From: Antedon bifida
Taxonomy: Eukaryota > Echinodermata > Crinoidea > Comatulida > Antedonidae
NCBI GenBank assembly: GCA_963402885.1
Contig: OY727094.1
Location: forward strand, 2,482,501 to 2,546,500
Length of the DNA: 64,000 nt
Direction of reading: 5' to 3'
The position numbers and the translations under genes are program-made. Positions within the stretch are counted from its first letter, which is position 1; each line of letters opens with the position of its first letter. The notes under the pieces were generated by a model that had not been told where the DNA came from, did no database searches, and saw nothing but the letters and a program-made list of their open reading frames with translations. Below, in pieces: positions 26,695 to 40,180 of this stretch.

Positions 26695-29600
26695 TCAACT
26701 TGTAGACACTCTAGTCTTCTTAATTTTGTTTGCCGACACCTTCGTCTTGCTTCGTGTTTCCTTGACACGAGGAACGACCTTGCTACGTGCTCGTGTTACC
26801 ATTTTACGACAAATCAAATCCGTATCTGACCTTCTACGCAGAGAATACGATGTAGGCGACACTTTTCCACAGGCTTTTCGACTATTCTTTGGAGTTTCAG
26901 GTAGATTGTTTGGTTCTGTTTTTAAGCGCTTTACGGCAAGGGGTACACGCGTTTCTTTTGTTTGGTCTACATCTGATGAATTCAAGCTTAAGTTCAACTC
27001 ATCTTTAGGTTTAGTTATGCTTAGTATTTTTGTAGTTACCACAGGTTCTTCACTAAAACATCGTCTTTTTACTGGTTTCCCATTTGACCCAGGTGTTTTG
27101 TATTTTGTGGGGATGATGATTTTAGGCCAGAAACTGATGGCATTTTTTTCTGCTTCCTCTTGTCGTTTTGCTTTCTTCTTTGCATATGCCTTTTCACCGT
27201 AACAGCGGCGGTTCGGATATCTATAACCCTCGGGGCTTCTGTAGTTCTTTGGAATGATAACCTTGGTAACGCACATAGGCACCACCATTTTAATGACGCC
27301 GTTAACGACAGTACCGGCAGGCTGTCTCTTCATCTTTTTCTTAGATAGCTTTTTTTCCACCTCCATCTTGTCTTCCTCCATCAGCTTGTAGCCACAACAT
27401 GTTGTACATATCAGACCCAAGTATGTCATTTTCGACCTCTTTGGACTCAGTTCTAACGGAGGATCTGACCTAAACGCATAGCTCCGTTTTAGTGATGGTT
27501 TTGTAGGGGTATCATCACACTTATCATCGTTTCCATTAACCAATGATTGGTTCATAAATTTTTCAACACTCGGTCTGTGATATATATAGCCAACTTTTTC
27601 AATATCTGAGTATAATTTGGTCCAAGGGGCACCTGTTCCCCTGTAGAATCTCCCAGCTTCTGTCGATGGTTTTTCTACAGTATCCATTGGATCAATAAAT
27701 ACCACGATTGACGTTGTGTTGTCTGCTCTCAGACAGCGAACGTTCCACTGCTTGATGGCGTATTTCACGATTACATCCGAGGCTGTGTACGTATATTCAC
27801 CCTTCTGAAAAATTTAAATGAAATTATCAATGTTTGGAGCTATTTAGAGGCTTCCTTCTTCCACTATACCATTGCACCGCTAGCATGGTGAACATAAGGC
27901 ACCATAATCGCAAGGAGACTGCCATCTTAAAAATACTAATTAATTTAGTAACATTTGATTTAATCTATCTTAAGCTCTGTCTACACTATCAAACTTTATG
28001 CGACAAAATATGATGTGCTCATATTATGGGCATGATGATGTCATCATCATGTCATATCACTACCATATTTGGGCATATCACTACTATATTTGGCCATATT
28101 TGTCAAACTAGTTTGATAGTGTAGACAGAGCTTTAGAAGAGAATTTTCTTTTTTGTTGATCCAATCGATTGAATGTACTAAAAATGGTACTTACAATCTA
28201 TTGGGTCAACAATTATTTCAATATATAATTTTGCTGTCAACATTTTTCAATTGCCACAAGAACAACTTACCTTCAGAATACGGTTTCTTTCATAATCTGC
28301 GATTATATCGACAGATGGCCCTGGTCTCATCATGTTCCATAGACCGTCACTTCCGATTATGAAAAACTTGTGCTCGTACGGGTCAAGGGTTAGTACATCT
28401 ATATCCGGCTCTGGAGATATTATGTATTTTTTAGACTCAAAGTTATAGCTCCATAGATCACCTGAAAATAAATTATTTTAAAATATATTACTTTACATTG
28501 TTATTCTCAATCTTTTAATGTTCGTGTTGTATGATTCAGGCCTTGTATTTTGAAAATTATAGGTGTGCTACAAATTGCACTCCTCAATACATTCAGGGGT
28601 GCTGTATTTTGGTGTGTTGAAGTTTACCAAATTTAAGCGTGTTGTAAATTGCACTCTTCAAGGGAAGTTTAGGAGTGTGTTAGGTGAGTGATCGCACTCG
28701 CTCGCCTTAAAAGACAAGGGCTGATGATTCAGTATGCTATATAAAGTTGTTCCATCATATTTGTGGGTAGTAAATTAACTGGAATTAAACCTATAACCGG
28801 AAGATTTAGTATGCACAGACATAGGGTAACAGTCACCAAATATTTACCGAGAGACCTTGCAACAGCTAAGAATGGTATACAATCAATGTTAGTACTTCGT
28901 CGTACAGGCCCCTGATGCCATATTTTTGGCCGTTTCCAAACAACGCGGTTAACGCCATTCTTTGGCATTACAAGTCCGCCATCTTGCTCGATCCGTTTTC
29001 GCTCTGTTCTTGAATCCGGTTTGTGCTCAGTCGTTAGAACCTTGTAGTTGATCATCCCTTCATCATCAAATCCCATGACAATTCCAGAGTCACCGACATG
29101 TGCAATATACATCTTTATCCCGATTATGATGGCCATACTACAGGTTGTACCAGCAGTGCTAGCATACCCGGATGACGTCTTTTTCCAGCCCGCTGTAAAA
29201 AAAAACATTTGCTCTGTGTAATAATCTTCTGGAAATTGTACTGACAAAATTTAATAAGTAAATAATCAACTAAAAAAAAAATATGTAAATTTACAATAGT
29301 ACTGTATTAGTATTATGATAATTAAATATTATTTAATTAAAATAAAGTACAGGAGATATTGAATAGCTAAACTGAAATGCTGTATGTTGTCATTTACTCA
29401 TCAAAAGGTAGAAAGTACAGTAGTGTACACAGAAGTGACCAGAAATATCCTGTAATGGTAACTAACAATAGTACCGCAGACTTCATACCAATTACAGTAC
29501 TTACTATGCAGGTCTGGACATGAACCTTCTACAACCTTGGTTAGCATTGATCTGTAGCCCAGGTAGTGGTAATACACAAACCACAATGTACACAGGTTAT

Positions 29601-30715
29601 AAATAGCTCTAAGAATAGATAGCTAAATAGACATGATTTGACATGTCATACAAATTTTTTTTAAATAGGTTTTGGTACATTGGTGTAATATTTGAAGGTT
29701 TTTGGACACGATAAAATCAATGATTGATATTTTGATTTTTGTATGGACTGACGCCAGATACGGTTTTGATTGACGACCGATTTTTACTCACTTATGGTTT
29801 TACCGTATTTGGGTACCGTACAAGGCATAGGCCAATTTTAGTCATTTCATTATTGCCTAATTTGGCTGTTCTTTAGCTAGCGTCGCTGTGGTGTTCCATA
29901 CAAAAGTTTGCTTTATTATAAAAACAAGACCGCTTTAAAACATGACAAATATCATTGATTTTGATATTACACTTATATAGAATGTATGGTCATATATTAT
30001 TAGTATTTTCAATTATTACGCCCTTTGTTAACTAAATAAAACATGTCACATGGTCTTTGTTTTAACAGCCTTTTCAACATGTTTTTAATCTTAATCCTAT
30101 GTTGTGATCAACTTTAATTTTAGACATTATTAGTTAGGCCTAGCTAGGCAATTAATTGTAAAGTAGGCCTAAACTACTGTAAAGTGTAGGTCTCTTACCC
30201 AGGCCACCATAGAGGGCAGGCCTACTAATAATACAGAGAAGCTAGCCTAGGCTAATTAATAGTTAATAAGCTAGAGGCTAGGCCTCCGCCTAGGCTAGTC
30301 AAACAATCAATAAATAATAAAATAAAAACATTTTTCATTTAATGAAATATCTTTAAAAAAACATTTGTTTCTAGGCTAGCCTAGGCCTAGTAGGCCTAAA
30401 TTATATACCTCTAAACTTCCACATATCATTCTGTGTTATTGCGAATCCATCTTTTATTGCTTTTTTAGTTTGCTTTTCGTCGAATGAAAGAAAACCAGGC
30501 TGGTTCTTGATGTTCGTCCACAGATGATCTCGCGCGTAAACAGCCGCTTCCCGTCCGCCATGACCATCAAAAACAGCAAAACATGCAATGTCTACCGCCT
30601 CTGTTTTTTCGAAATGCTCACATACTACATCTTCCATGTAATTTCTACCCCCTTGATCTGAAGCATTTGATACTCGGAAACGTAAACCCGTCAGTAAATT
30701 GTCTTCTTCGGTCAT
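26695..30715 (-). CDS. PPM1D: PPM1D/WIP1-like PP2C-family protein phosphatase
   Basis: Metal-dependent Ser/Thr phosphatase; vertebrate WIP1 switches off ATM/p53/p38 signalling in the nucleus. Four exons on the minus strand: 30715-30409, 29192-28848, 28461-28271, 27804-26695, phases joined, 650 residues (human 605). Metal-binding PP2C residues are all present: DGHGG (50-54), AHVGDSG (D137), GSDGLWN (D256) and LRADNTTS (D309). The Pro/basic loop NRVVWKRP...GPVRRST that distinguishes PPM1D from other PP2Cs is conserved, as is [13 protein letters not shown]. The C-terminal third is basic and low in recognisable domains, with [10 protein letters not shown] and KKAKR clusters that could be nuclear localisation signals. 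Compared with human WIP1, the first exon lacks the long Pro-rich insert before DGHGG. Intron 2 carries a 6-bp-TSD MITE (28537) and intron 3 a TWA MITE (27973). Confident. Confidence 0.95.
27973..28132. mobile_element. TWA foldback MITE, copy 9
   Basis: TTA on both sides. PPM1D intron 3. Confidence 0.95.
28537..28723. mobile_element. MITE with CAGGCCTTG ends and 6-bp duplication
   Basis: CAGGCCTTGTATTTTG at the left, AAAAGACAAGGGCTG at the right. ATGATT on both sides, exact. PPM1D intron 2. Confidence 0.85.
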
Positions 30716-30982
30716 ATTGGTAGTTGTTTTTAGTAATTAAAATATTAGACCTCAAACACACATCAGCCAGCAATTGCATTAACCCGCCGTTTTCTTCTTT
30801 TCGTTCTTTTTATCATCGATGACTTATCATGCCCCGACTAGATTTATTTCGAAGCCAGTGATTGGTCAGTATCGAAGAAAACCCGGAAGTTACAAAAACA
30901 CGTCGTGGAAATTTAACTTATTGTACTGCCCTCTCCAGTTAGATATTTCACTTTTGCTCAGTGGGTGGAAATGTTGCCTTAA

Positions 30983-30997
30983 TTTTCCGCGCCAAAA
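30983..30997. promoter_or_regulatory. Palindromic E2F-like site upstream of PPM1D
   Basis: TTTTCCGCGCCAAAA fits the E2F/DP consensus on both strands. It lies about 270 bp upstream of the PPM1D start codon, which makes it a plausible control site. It could instead serve an unseen transcript running right. Confidence 0.4.
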
Positions 30998-31035
30998 TAC
31001 TAAGCACGGTACATTGATGGCGGGTAATAAATTGT

Positions 31036-31062
31036 ATCATAGAGATATTATATCTCTATGAT
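31036..31062. repeat. Short inverted repeat
   Basis: ATCATAGAGATA, then TTA, then its exact complement: a 12-bp stem with a 3-nt loop, about 320 bp upstream of the PPM1D start. Confidence 0.8.
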
Positions 31063-31276
31063 TGTATCAAATAAACTACTACGAAATAGTATAGTAGATA
31101 CTCTTCTACTATTTTACTCTATATAGGCAACACAAATATACGATCCTGATATTACTCCCATCCATGATCATAGACATCATTTAAACATCAATTTTACAAC
31201 TTTTAAATATATATTTATATACTGTACATAATATTATTATTATTAGTGTAAAAACATTGTTGAAATTTGTATTTTT

Positions 31277-31380
31277 TTTGGCACGGTCCCAGGGAAGAAC
31301 AACCATGTGTTGATCTGGGCCTCCTCCGTGCATGGAGCATGCTCCGTGGTTTAAATAAAGTTGAGAATTGAATTGAACGC
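31277..31380 (+). mobile_element. LINE-like 3' tail fragment
   Basis: GGCACGGTCCCAGGG..., a GC-rich hairpin-forming stretch (CATGGAGCATGCTCCGTG), then TTTAAATAAAGTTGA and AATTGAATTGAA. This layout is typical of truncated CR1/L2-type retrotransposon ends. No reverse-transcriptase frame remains. Confidence 0.4.
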
Positions 31381-33974
31381 AAAAACAAAAACGCACACGT
31401 AATGACGTGTGCGTGGCGTGCATTTTTTTCAGAGAGAGTCTTTCATATATAGAAATAAGATAGACCGTAATTCTCGGCAGCTTAGGTATTTAGCCAAGTG
31501 CTTAATGAGTGGCCGTTGGGGGCTCTTGCTTTTGTTATGATAATTTAAAATCACGTTTTTGAGTCGATTTTGAAGAACGATCATAACACATGTACGTGAG
31601 GGAGAGAATAAAAGAAAAAAACAAAAGCCATTTTTTGAGTCCTAGATGAATTAATTCAACTGTGAAAGCACTGGAATCAAACTTTGAAGTGTGGTAGGTC
31701 AGCCTATTTAGTATTCATGACAACGGCCTAGACATTTGTTTAAATAAGAAATCCAGACAGCCAGGCCAGTGTGTGTCACTTTCTGTGACCGGGGAAATCC
31801 GTGGTCGGAGCAGCACACAACCCAGACATCACTGACCTGCCTTTGTAATGTAATTAGGCCTAGAAGCAGTATGGTATAGCGATCCCGGTATATGGTATTG
31901 TAAAAATTGCATTGGTACTAGGCCTATATAGTTAATAAAAGTCGTTATTTTTAATTTAAATATTAACTAGGACTAAATAGATATTTTTCATTCCATATAT
32001 GATTCTGGTTTCAAATATATTTCAAAATTCAATCTCTCTGTCTTTCTGAAATCTTCAACAGTTATAATATTTTAATTTTTACAACGTTGAGACAGAAAAA
32101 AATGTGAACATTAAACACAGATACCTGTATCTTTTCAGGAATCAAATTAGAAGTAAAAAATACTTTGTCTCATAAAAGATCACTAAATAAACAGAAATAA
32201 AATTATATCATAAATAAGCAAAGAAAGATCAACGACAATATCATACTTTTTTCTATTTCACTATCTTAAACAAGTCCTTTTCTTTTATTATTGGTCAAAT
32301 GAATGACAATAAAAATATTTTAAAAAAGAATAAAAAATGATACAACAAACAATATCTTCATTAATCAGAATTTAAAATAATGTTAGTTTTCTAACTTTTT
32401 AAAAAATTGATTTTTATTAGTTTAAATAAATGTTACAGTACCAAAGTAAGTAATAATAAGTTGAGCCTGAAATTCATTGTTTCAACATAGAGTAAGACAA
32501 TTTACTTTGGGGAACCACTACCACCTCCCATCCAAAAAAAAACAATGCTTTGATAATATCCATTGTTACTTTAAAATCCATAGTTCATTCTATCAATAAA
32601 AATAAAATACTATGAATTTATTACCAATATTGCCTAACACAGTATTAAATATTTACTTACCCAAATCTAAATTGTATTATTATTCATTTGTATTTATTCA
32701 TAAAACAAAAAGATTAAAATATGGCAGCAAAAACGCTGAATTGCATTTCAATTTACAATGTATAAAATTGGTTAAAATTACTTGTAGTTTAGAAGAATCT
32801 CTACCGAGGCTTTTGGCAAATAATAAGTTCTCAACGTCTATCAATAAGTGTACCTAAGCGCATACATATCGACAAAGGCATCATCGTAGGTGGAATAACC
32901 AATAACAATAATAATTGCTTTTGAATGTAGCGAAAACATTAAATTTCCTATGCAGTCGGTAGGAAGTTGTGAGGTAAACATTACATCCTGTCTGTTGACC
33001 ATGTATTACATACATAGACGACGAATGATATAGGTCTACAACTACTTGTAGCATGCCATGACTAGACATACTGGATTAGGAATATATACTGTATATATTT
33101 AAGGTAATCATATTAAATTTGTGTTTTGTAGCATATTTGTACCTGATATTGTTTTTACAGAAAATTGATGTTCAATATTGTAAAATTTACTTCAGCTATT
33201 TAGTCTGTATATTATTGATCTATACAGTGCATAGTTGTATTATTGTGTTTCCTTATGTTGTAATACACACAGTTATTTCTGTTACTAATAAGTATTTATT
33301 GTATTATAGACTAGTGATTTAATTCAGTTTAAATCTCTTTCAGTTTATCAAAAGGCCAGCTTAATGTTTTTACACATTTAACAACCCTAACCATTCTTTT
33401 AAATTTCAACCTGAAATAAAAAAGAAAACCCCTCTACCTATACCTTTAGGTGAGTAACTAACACCACCTTTAGTACCCCACCATCAGTTAGATCAGAGCA
33501 CCATCCCAGGCACCCATCCTATATTATTTTAAGGGAATAATTTCATTTTCACTTCTAAAATATAAAAATAAATGTACATTTTGCTATGAATAGTTCACAA
33601 ATGTTTTGAACGCTTCGTCGACGTCAGGAAACATTACACATCCCACTCTAATTTTAGTATAAATATCAGATTCCCTAAAGTTCACAAAATGTAGAATATA
33701 AAATTGAGTCCTCAAGCTCTTTGATTCCACAAAGGTCTTATAAGGAAATCCAGATTGATCAGTTACCATGCAAAATCATTGATAGCATTCTTTGAGATTT
33801 AAATGTTAAAATTTCCCAAACAATAACACTTTAAATGAATTACATATCGCCCTTGAACCCTTCATGTGGTTTTATCTCATAATCCTAATGTTTTCAACCT
33901 TGTTGAATGCTTAAATATTTTGTTTTTATTTTCTATTTTATCTCATTAATCCTAATCTAATATTTTGGAACTTT

Positions 33975-34606
33975 AGTATAAAACAGTTTGAGGCCATGTG
34001 TAGCGTATTTTGTGCCAGCTTACATGGATGAACCAAACATAGCTCACTCTCCAAAGAGAGGACATACAAATTATGAAAAGAAGAAAACAGTAGAGCATGT
34101 CACTCCTATCAGGGTATAATCTGTGTTATATAAATGATTGTACCAATGCACTATATAACAGTTTGAGGCTGTGTGTAGCATATTTTGTGCCAGATTACCT
34201 GGATAAACCAATAATAGCCTCTCTCTCTCTCTCTAAAGAGAGGACATACTGTACAAATTATGAAAAGTAGAAAACAGTAGAGCACACTCCTATCAGGGTA
34301 TACTTTGTGTTATATGAAATGAGTGTACCAATGCACTGTATAGCAGTTTGAGGCTGTGTGTAGCCTATTTTGTGCCAGCTTACCTGGATAAACCAAACAT
34401 AGCCTTACTCTCCAAAGAGAGGACATACAAATTACGAAAAGAAGAAAACAGCAGAGCACACTCCTATTGGGTATACTTTGTGTGTTATATGAAATGAGTG
34501 TACCAATGCACTGTATAGCAGTTTGAGACTGTGTGTAGCCTATTTCGTGTCAGCTTACCTGACAAAATATAGCCCCCTCTCTCCAAAGAGAGGGGGCTGT
34601 AGTTAT
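33975..34606. repeat. Tandem repeat, unit about 180 bp, 3.5 copies
   Basis: Successive units start near 33982, 34158, 34342 and 34518 with CAGTTTGAGGCTGTGTGTAG and contain CTCCAAAGAGAGGACATAC. The last unit is partial. Copies differ by scattered substitutions and by a CT-dinucleotide run in unit 2. Confidence 0.9.
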
Positions 34607-36240
34607 AGTAATCGTGTTTATTTAGCAGTCTCTGACCTATTCATCTCTTTATATTTTATGGTTTGTTGGTCAAATAAATAAATGAAATGCACTGTTTGAA
34701 TCCGATATTTAGGGTGATGTTCTAAAAAGTACAATTTAATCAATGAAAGAAATGTTTCTGTGACCCTTTTGTGACTTTTTAGGTCACAATTCAACTATGG
34801 TACAGGTAGTTGATGCAATGTTGTGAAATGGTCCTTTATTGCAATTGTTGAAATTTTGTTTTCTTTATTTAGATATTACCTTGAATTAATCATTTTATGT
34901 ATAACTTGTGTAAGCATTTCTTTGACTTTTGAGGTCACAAACCCGTTGGAACGTGATTACAGGACAATAGTTGTTCATAAATAGTTCTATCCATTTCACG
35001 CTCTACCTTGTCTTTTAGCGGCCCACTGACAAACTATTGTCATTCGCATTGAATAGGAACAATTGGGGATGGACAAAATTCAAAGCCTGCCCTAATTTAT
35101 GTACAGTTACCTTTATAATAGTAAAAAGTGTCAATTTTCCACAGTTTTTGAGTTTCATTCTTGACATGATGATGGATCATAGCACTAGGTTGTCACTATT
35201 GGGTTTTGATTTAAATATTGGCAATTTCTGATTTAAATATTGATAATTTCTGATTGTTTTAAAACTGAAACTTGGATAACGGTAAGAGCAATAAAATATT
35301 TGATAATTTAACCAAATTTAACTAATATTGCTAAACATGTTGAAATAGAGGTGGGCCTAAAATTGGTAAGTACTCTGTAACTTCTATTTTTTTTAATTGT
35401 AAATTTTGAAATTTTGGCTGTTGATTTGGAGGGTGGGGTGAGGTTAGGGGTAGCCTATGAGACTGCAATAAAAGCTGGTTTGTAACTGAATTTCTATAGT
35501 AAAACCATCAAACTGTGACTGAGGTGCACTAACCGGCAGTATAATAGTAAGTTCACTGTTAACTAGTGAATTGCATGTTAAAGTATTTTAATGCACCTAA
35601 TTTAATTTTTAAAAAACAACAATTTTAGTTTATTTTTTTATGAAGTGAAATTTAATAATTTTAAAATCTTAGTAAAGATGGAAAAATATAGTTGTTGAAT
35701 GCTGTTTATTTATATACTTTATTCCTTTGGTTTTAACTTTATATGTTTGAAGAAGCAAAATAAAAATGATTTGAATCTAGAATATAAAAATTAAATTTTG
35801 CCCCATAAAACTACTTATTTTTTTGAACTTTCAAGCGGTATTTGTCCAAAATACTTGATTGCTTTTATAAACTTTGATCATAATGCTTAATTACATCTAG
35901 ACACTCATTACACGTTTAGGCAATCTTTCAAAATATTTTTCTATTTTTCATCTGCAACTGAGCAGAAGCAAGTAAAGCCTATCATAATGCCACGATATTA
36001 TGCCATAAAATAGCCTGATTAGGTATTCGAATCAGTCAAGCGTGAAATAACTGCCTTACACAAAAGCCTACCGTACTGGCTTTACAACATCTATTGGTTG
36101 AATTAACATACATCGCTGGACTCAATAATGAAAAATAAAATTCTGGATTTATTTTGCTGAGAGGAGATTTCCCTTTCATTTGCACGCACATATGCTGGGG
36201 TTTTGCTAGGCCGTTTTTAGCTTCGTGAACGGATTTTACA

Positions 36241-36249
36241 ATGGCAGAT
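36241..36249 (+). CDS. SPECC1L: Candidate first coding exon of SPECC1L (Met-Ala-Asp)
   Basis: ACAATGGCAGAT is followed immediately by the consensus donor GTAAGTATG. The ATG context is good and the exon ends in phase 0. The first certain SPECC1L exon (40920) also begins in phase 0, so the protein would start [13 protein letters not shown] nine-base coding exon is too short to prove from sequence, and an alternative upstream promoter encoding the longer vertebrate-like N-terminus is possible. Confidence 0.4.
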
Positions 36250-37504
36250 GTAAGTATGTGTCAGACGGCATCCATCATGCTGTGTGTTTATTGATTGTCT
36301 TCTGCAGTACACAGATCAGCGATAATTGTGATCTCCGTAATAATATTCACAAATTCGCTATCTCGTTAATATATTATCTGTCTAAATTTGTTTGCATCTT
36401 AAACAATGTAAATTTTTTAATTCTACACTTTCACTAAATAAAATTATTTTTATATTGCATTTAATAATTAATTGTGCTATGTAAATATTATGTTCAAATT
36501 ATTTATGCTAGTGGTATGTTTTATACAAATATTGGTTTCAGTAGTAATTTATTGTATTGAATGTATAATTTATTATACAACCTTTTCGCTAGAAGCCTAG
36601 ATTGTCTACAGTCGGTTCAACACAGGAAACGTATGCTATTATACTGTATTATGATAATTTTATTGATTATTTTGCAGCAAAGGTGTCTTATGAAAATGGT
36701 AAAATAGAGATAAATAAGCTTGCATCTGTTTAGTAGATTTTGAAAATATTTTTTTGTGAAGGAGGTTGAGGGATGGTGGAATTTAGAGTTCATATTTACC
36801 ATATACGGGCAAACCCTTGATTAGAGAAAGATATTTTTGTTTGCTCCAATTTGCCATTTGTGAATAAAGAATAATAGTACAGTTAGTAATATACAATCAT
36901 CTTTGCAATAGTACAGTATGAGGTGGTTAATGCTTTTATATTTATTTCTATATAACTGGCATTTGAACAGTTCATTTTTCTAATGAGGTTTTATTAATAA
37001 ATGTGTGTGTTGTTGTATACTTATACCTCCTCCCATATATGTTATCATTGCATACTCCAGTTTAGTGTTAGTTATTTTAATGAAAGTTTTTAATGAAATA
37101 TACACCATGATTCTTGTACACACCTTTTAATAAAATTGCTACAAAAATTGTATGATAATAAATAGAATTTTATAAATTAATCGTTATATAATGGAGGCAG
37201 TGTAAACGTGTTTTCATGAATTTACTTTACACCAAATTCTGAGCTTTTATTCGTTAATGCATGGTTTGATAATGTGAAGGTTGAAATAATAATATTATGA
37301 AAGCACTGTGATCAATAATGACCTAAGTGAGTCTGAACTGACTTTGGTTGCTTTTCTAATTAATATTATTGATGTTGCTGTACTAGGTCGTATAAAAAGG
37401 CCATATAAGTAATTTGTCATTTCAAATATGTTCCTATTCATTTAATGTATTTTGGTGTCATGCACCATAAGGAGATGGGCATATCATACACATTTTATTA
37501 TTCA

Positions 37505-37865
37505 TATCGTCCAACAAGTAACTCGCCAATTACAGGATTTATAAACTATATCATGCCAATATCATGCTAGAGCTATGCACACCTTAAATTGCTGGTAAAC
37601 GGAAGCAGTGATGTGGGTTCAATTTGGTCTTGTTTTTTATTCAGATTTTGTCAAATTTATCAATAGTATTTAGGTTTAAGGTTAATATGTTTCATGGTTT
37701 TCACAAGCGCCTTGAGCACTTTGGTGAATATGTGCGCTATATAAATCTTATTATTATTATTATTATTATTAGTGGTGGTTACAAATCTGGCACTAGGTCA
37801 GACTTGAACCTTGGACTTTGGGATTTGAAGGCAAGCACTAACCACCAAGCTACAACTCCACTACC
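37505..37865. mobile_element. Composite SINE, second family with an insert
   Basis: Outer parts match the 21220 SINE: AAGTAACTCGCCAATTACA at the left, ACCACCAAGCTACAACTCCA at the right. The middle (about 37620-37772) ends GCGCTATATAAATCTTATT with an ATT run, as in another SINE tail, so it looks nested. Confidence 0.6.
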
Positions 37866-39545
37866 TTGATTAAACCTTATCAGTTTTTTAATCATTTTTG
37901 GTTTTTTTTTTCTAAATGAGTAACTGGGTAACCTAGCATCTCCTTTTGTCTAGATGGATATTACTATACAATAAGTGTATGCTGACATCTGCTGGGTGAA
38001 GTTTAACTATTTTTGCTACACACATGTCTTTGTGTTACACTACTGTGATACTATCTCTTGTTCAGTCTACAAAGCTTATTTGTTTTTTAGCCTGTAGCAA
38101 TTCTATGAAAATTTAAAAAGTGCAGTTACCCTTATTCATATTGCTAACGTGGATTACGAACGTGTATTAAAAAGCTGAATTTTACAAATTAAATGCAAGT
38201 CATATCCTACAGCAGATTAAGAAGATGTAGAGATGAGGTATTCTGAGTTTTTATGCCCTTTTAAGTTCATTGTCCATTTTTGGTTGTATCCAAGTTCAAT
38301 TTGAAACTCTATTCTATACATCACACTGAACTGTATTAATACATTTTAAAGAAGTATTTTTTTTAAATAATAGAAAACTTAATACTATTCTTACTTAGAA
38401 TGAAAAATGGTGTGATTTTTTTCACCCCTGCCCCCAAACACATCAACCCTCTTTCACTCCCCCCACCCCCTTTTGCATCGATTTCAAAAGAATAGAATAT
38501 ACTGGGGTGAACAAGCCCAAAATGATGAAAGAACAGAACAATCAATAGTCACTAGGCATTATTTAAAATAATGTCTGTTGATTTAATTAAATGGATAATT
38601 TAAAAGAAAAATGCAATTAGATAATAATTTAACAACAAATAATTATGATCGTTTGTCGTTCCATAAATTGAGATAAATGAAAACAATAGTCATTATAATT
38701 TTTAAAATCATGAATTTAAAACCTTTCTTAAAATCCAATTACTGTATAATGAGATACATCAATTTAAATTATTCTCTAGCTCATGAATAATGTTGTTATT
38801 GCACGTCGGAGAATCAAGCAATTTTAACATTCTTTTTCTGCTAGGTGACGATAAGTACAGGTCATTAATGCACTGAATATTTTACCACAAATGTAAATTA
38901 GCCGATAATATGTTGTATCCCTTTAAAATGCTTGCTGTTTGTCTCTGATTTTCATGTACTGTAAATGGAAAAATTATATTATACAATAAAATATTACAAA
39001 AATGTAAATAAAAACTAAAAAATTTGACTCAAATTGACCTAAAAAACTGACCTGGAGAAAAGCTTGTTTGATTTTTTCCATTAATGTACAGAGAAATGGT
39101 TAATTATGACTTGATACATAGGGAATAATAATGTTAGTATGGTTTTATATACATGATAATAATATGAGAAATGTTGATGCTTAAATGACACATTTAAAAC
39201 TACATTAAGTCACCACTGCACCATAGAGTCCATGACTACACTATAAACTTTCCCCCATATACAGTATTATTCATCACTCTCAGTGTTATAAATATATGGT
39301 TAGCCTCATGAATATTCATAAGTTATCTAATGCATTATTAATCATTTCCTGGCAATTTGAAGCTAGCAATTCAGTCTCATTAATTCATACATTAAATTAT
39401 TTTATAGTCTAAAATTAATAACATAGGAATACTTAATGCAAATAGATTCACTGGTTACATTAAACATAAGCAAATATTATACTACATATTTTAGCCACTA
39501 ACAACATTTTTTTTTTGGATGAACCAAAATGTTAATTGAAGTAAT

Positions 39546-39594
39546 TTTGATGTTCATCGCATGTCATACAGTATGACATGCGATGAACATCAAA
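39546..39594. repeat. 49-bp palindrome with a one-base centre
   Basis: The left arm TTTGATGTTCATCGCATGTC (plus ATAC) is matched exactly by its complement on the right: 24 bp per arm, with a single A between. Confidence 0.95.
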
Positions 39595-40042
39595 TGATCC
39601 TAGGTTTTACACCCGGGTCAGCGAATCTAGCTAATGGGTTCACAAATGACATTTTCTATGCAATAATGCACTCTCAATTATTAGTAGATACAATTTGGTC
39701 TTTGTTTACAGAATTTGTTTTTTTTTCTTTCAAATAATTTGTAATTATGGCTATGAACAGGCTACTGTATTACTAATACCAGATAATTCACTTGATATGC
39801 CCTTATTTTGTGATGTTTATTCTGTGTTAATTCTGATTTAACGCTAGGTTAGTACCTGAAATCTACTAAATATCAGCTTTATTTTGTTCCATTCTTTTGC
39901 ATAATAGGAAGATTACTAGACAAATTCTATAGAATTTTCAGGAAAATTTGCATGGCCAAATAAATATGTCAGGTTTCAAAGAATAGTATAGTCAGGATAT
40001 CAAGAAATGCACTACTGTATAATTATTACATTACTGTACTAT

Positions 40043-40180
40043 TATTAATAATAATAATAATAATAATAATATTTATTCGGCAAAAGTTCATAAAAGTACA
40101 TTTTACAATTCATCTTGCCAGGAGCAAGTAATAGGCATGAGCCCAAACAGAAAACTGCTCTTACTCCATTAGATACTGTA
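40043..40180 (-). mobile_element. TAA microsatellite with LINE-like fragment
   Basis: An eight-unit TAA run followed by TATTTATTCGGCAAAAG and a short conserved-looking block, in the pattern of a reversed LINE 3' end. Confidence 0.35.

Larger units (their letters stand above)
30716..36240. other. Intergenic region between PPM1D and SPECC1L
   Basis: No convincing coding exon. Contents: a 12-bp-stem inverted repeat (31036-31062), a LINE-like 3' tail (31277-31380), AGGCCTA motifs near 31860-31925, an isolated 61-codon minus-strand frame (33584-33769) of doubtful reality, a 180-bp tandem repeat (33975-34606), and otherwise AT-rich unique sequence. Confidence 0.6.

Noticed and set aside
26726-27202. 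158-codon plus-strand frame
   Set aside because: Antisense shadow of the PPM1D last exon.
33584-33769. 61-codon minus-strand frame with protein-like composition
   Set aside because: No splice signals at useful positions, no family recognised, and its length is within chance for this base composition.
39546-39594. MicroRNA precursor
   Set aside because: A one-base loop is too small for a normal precursor hairpin.
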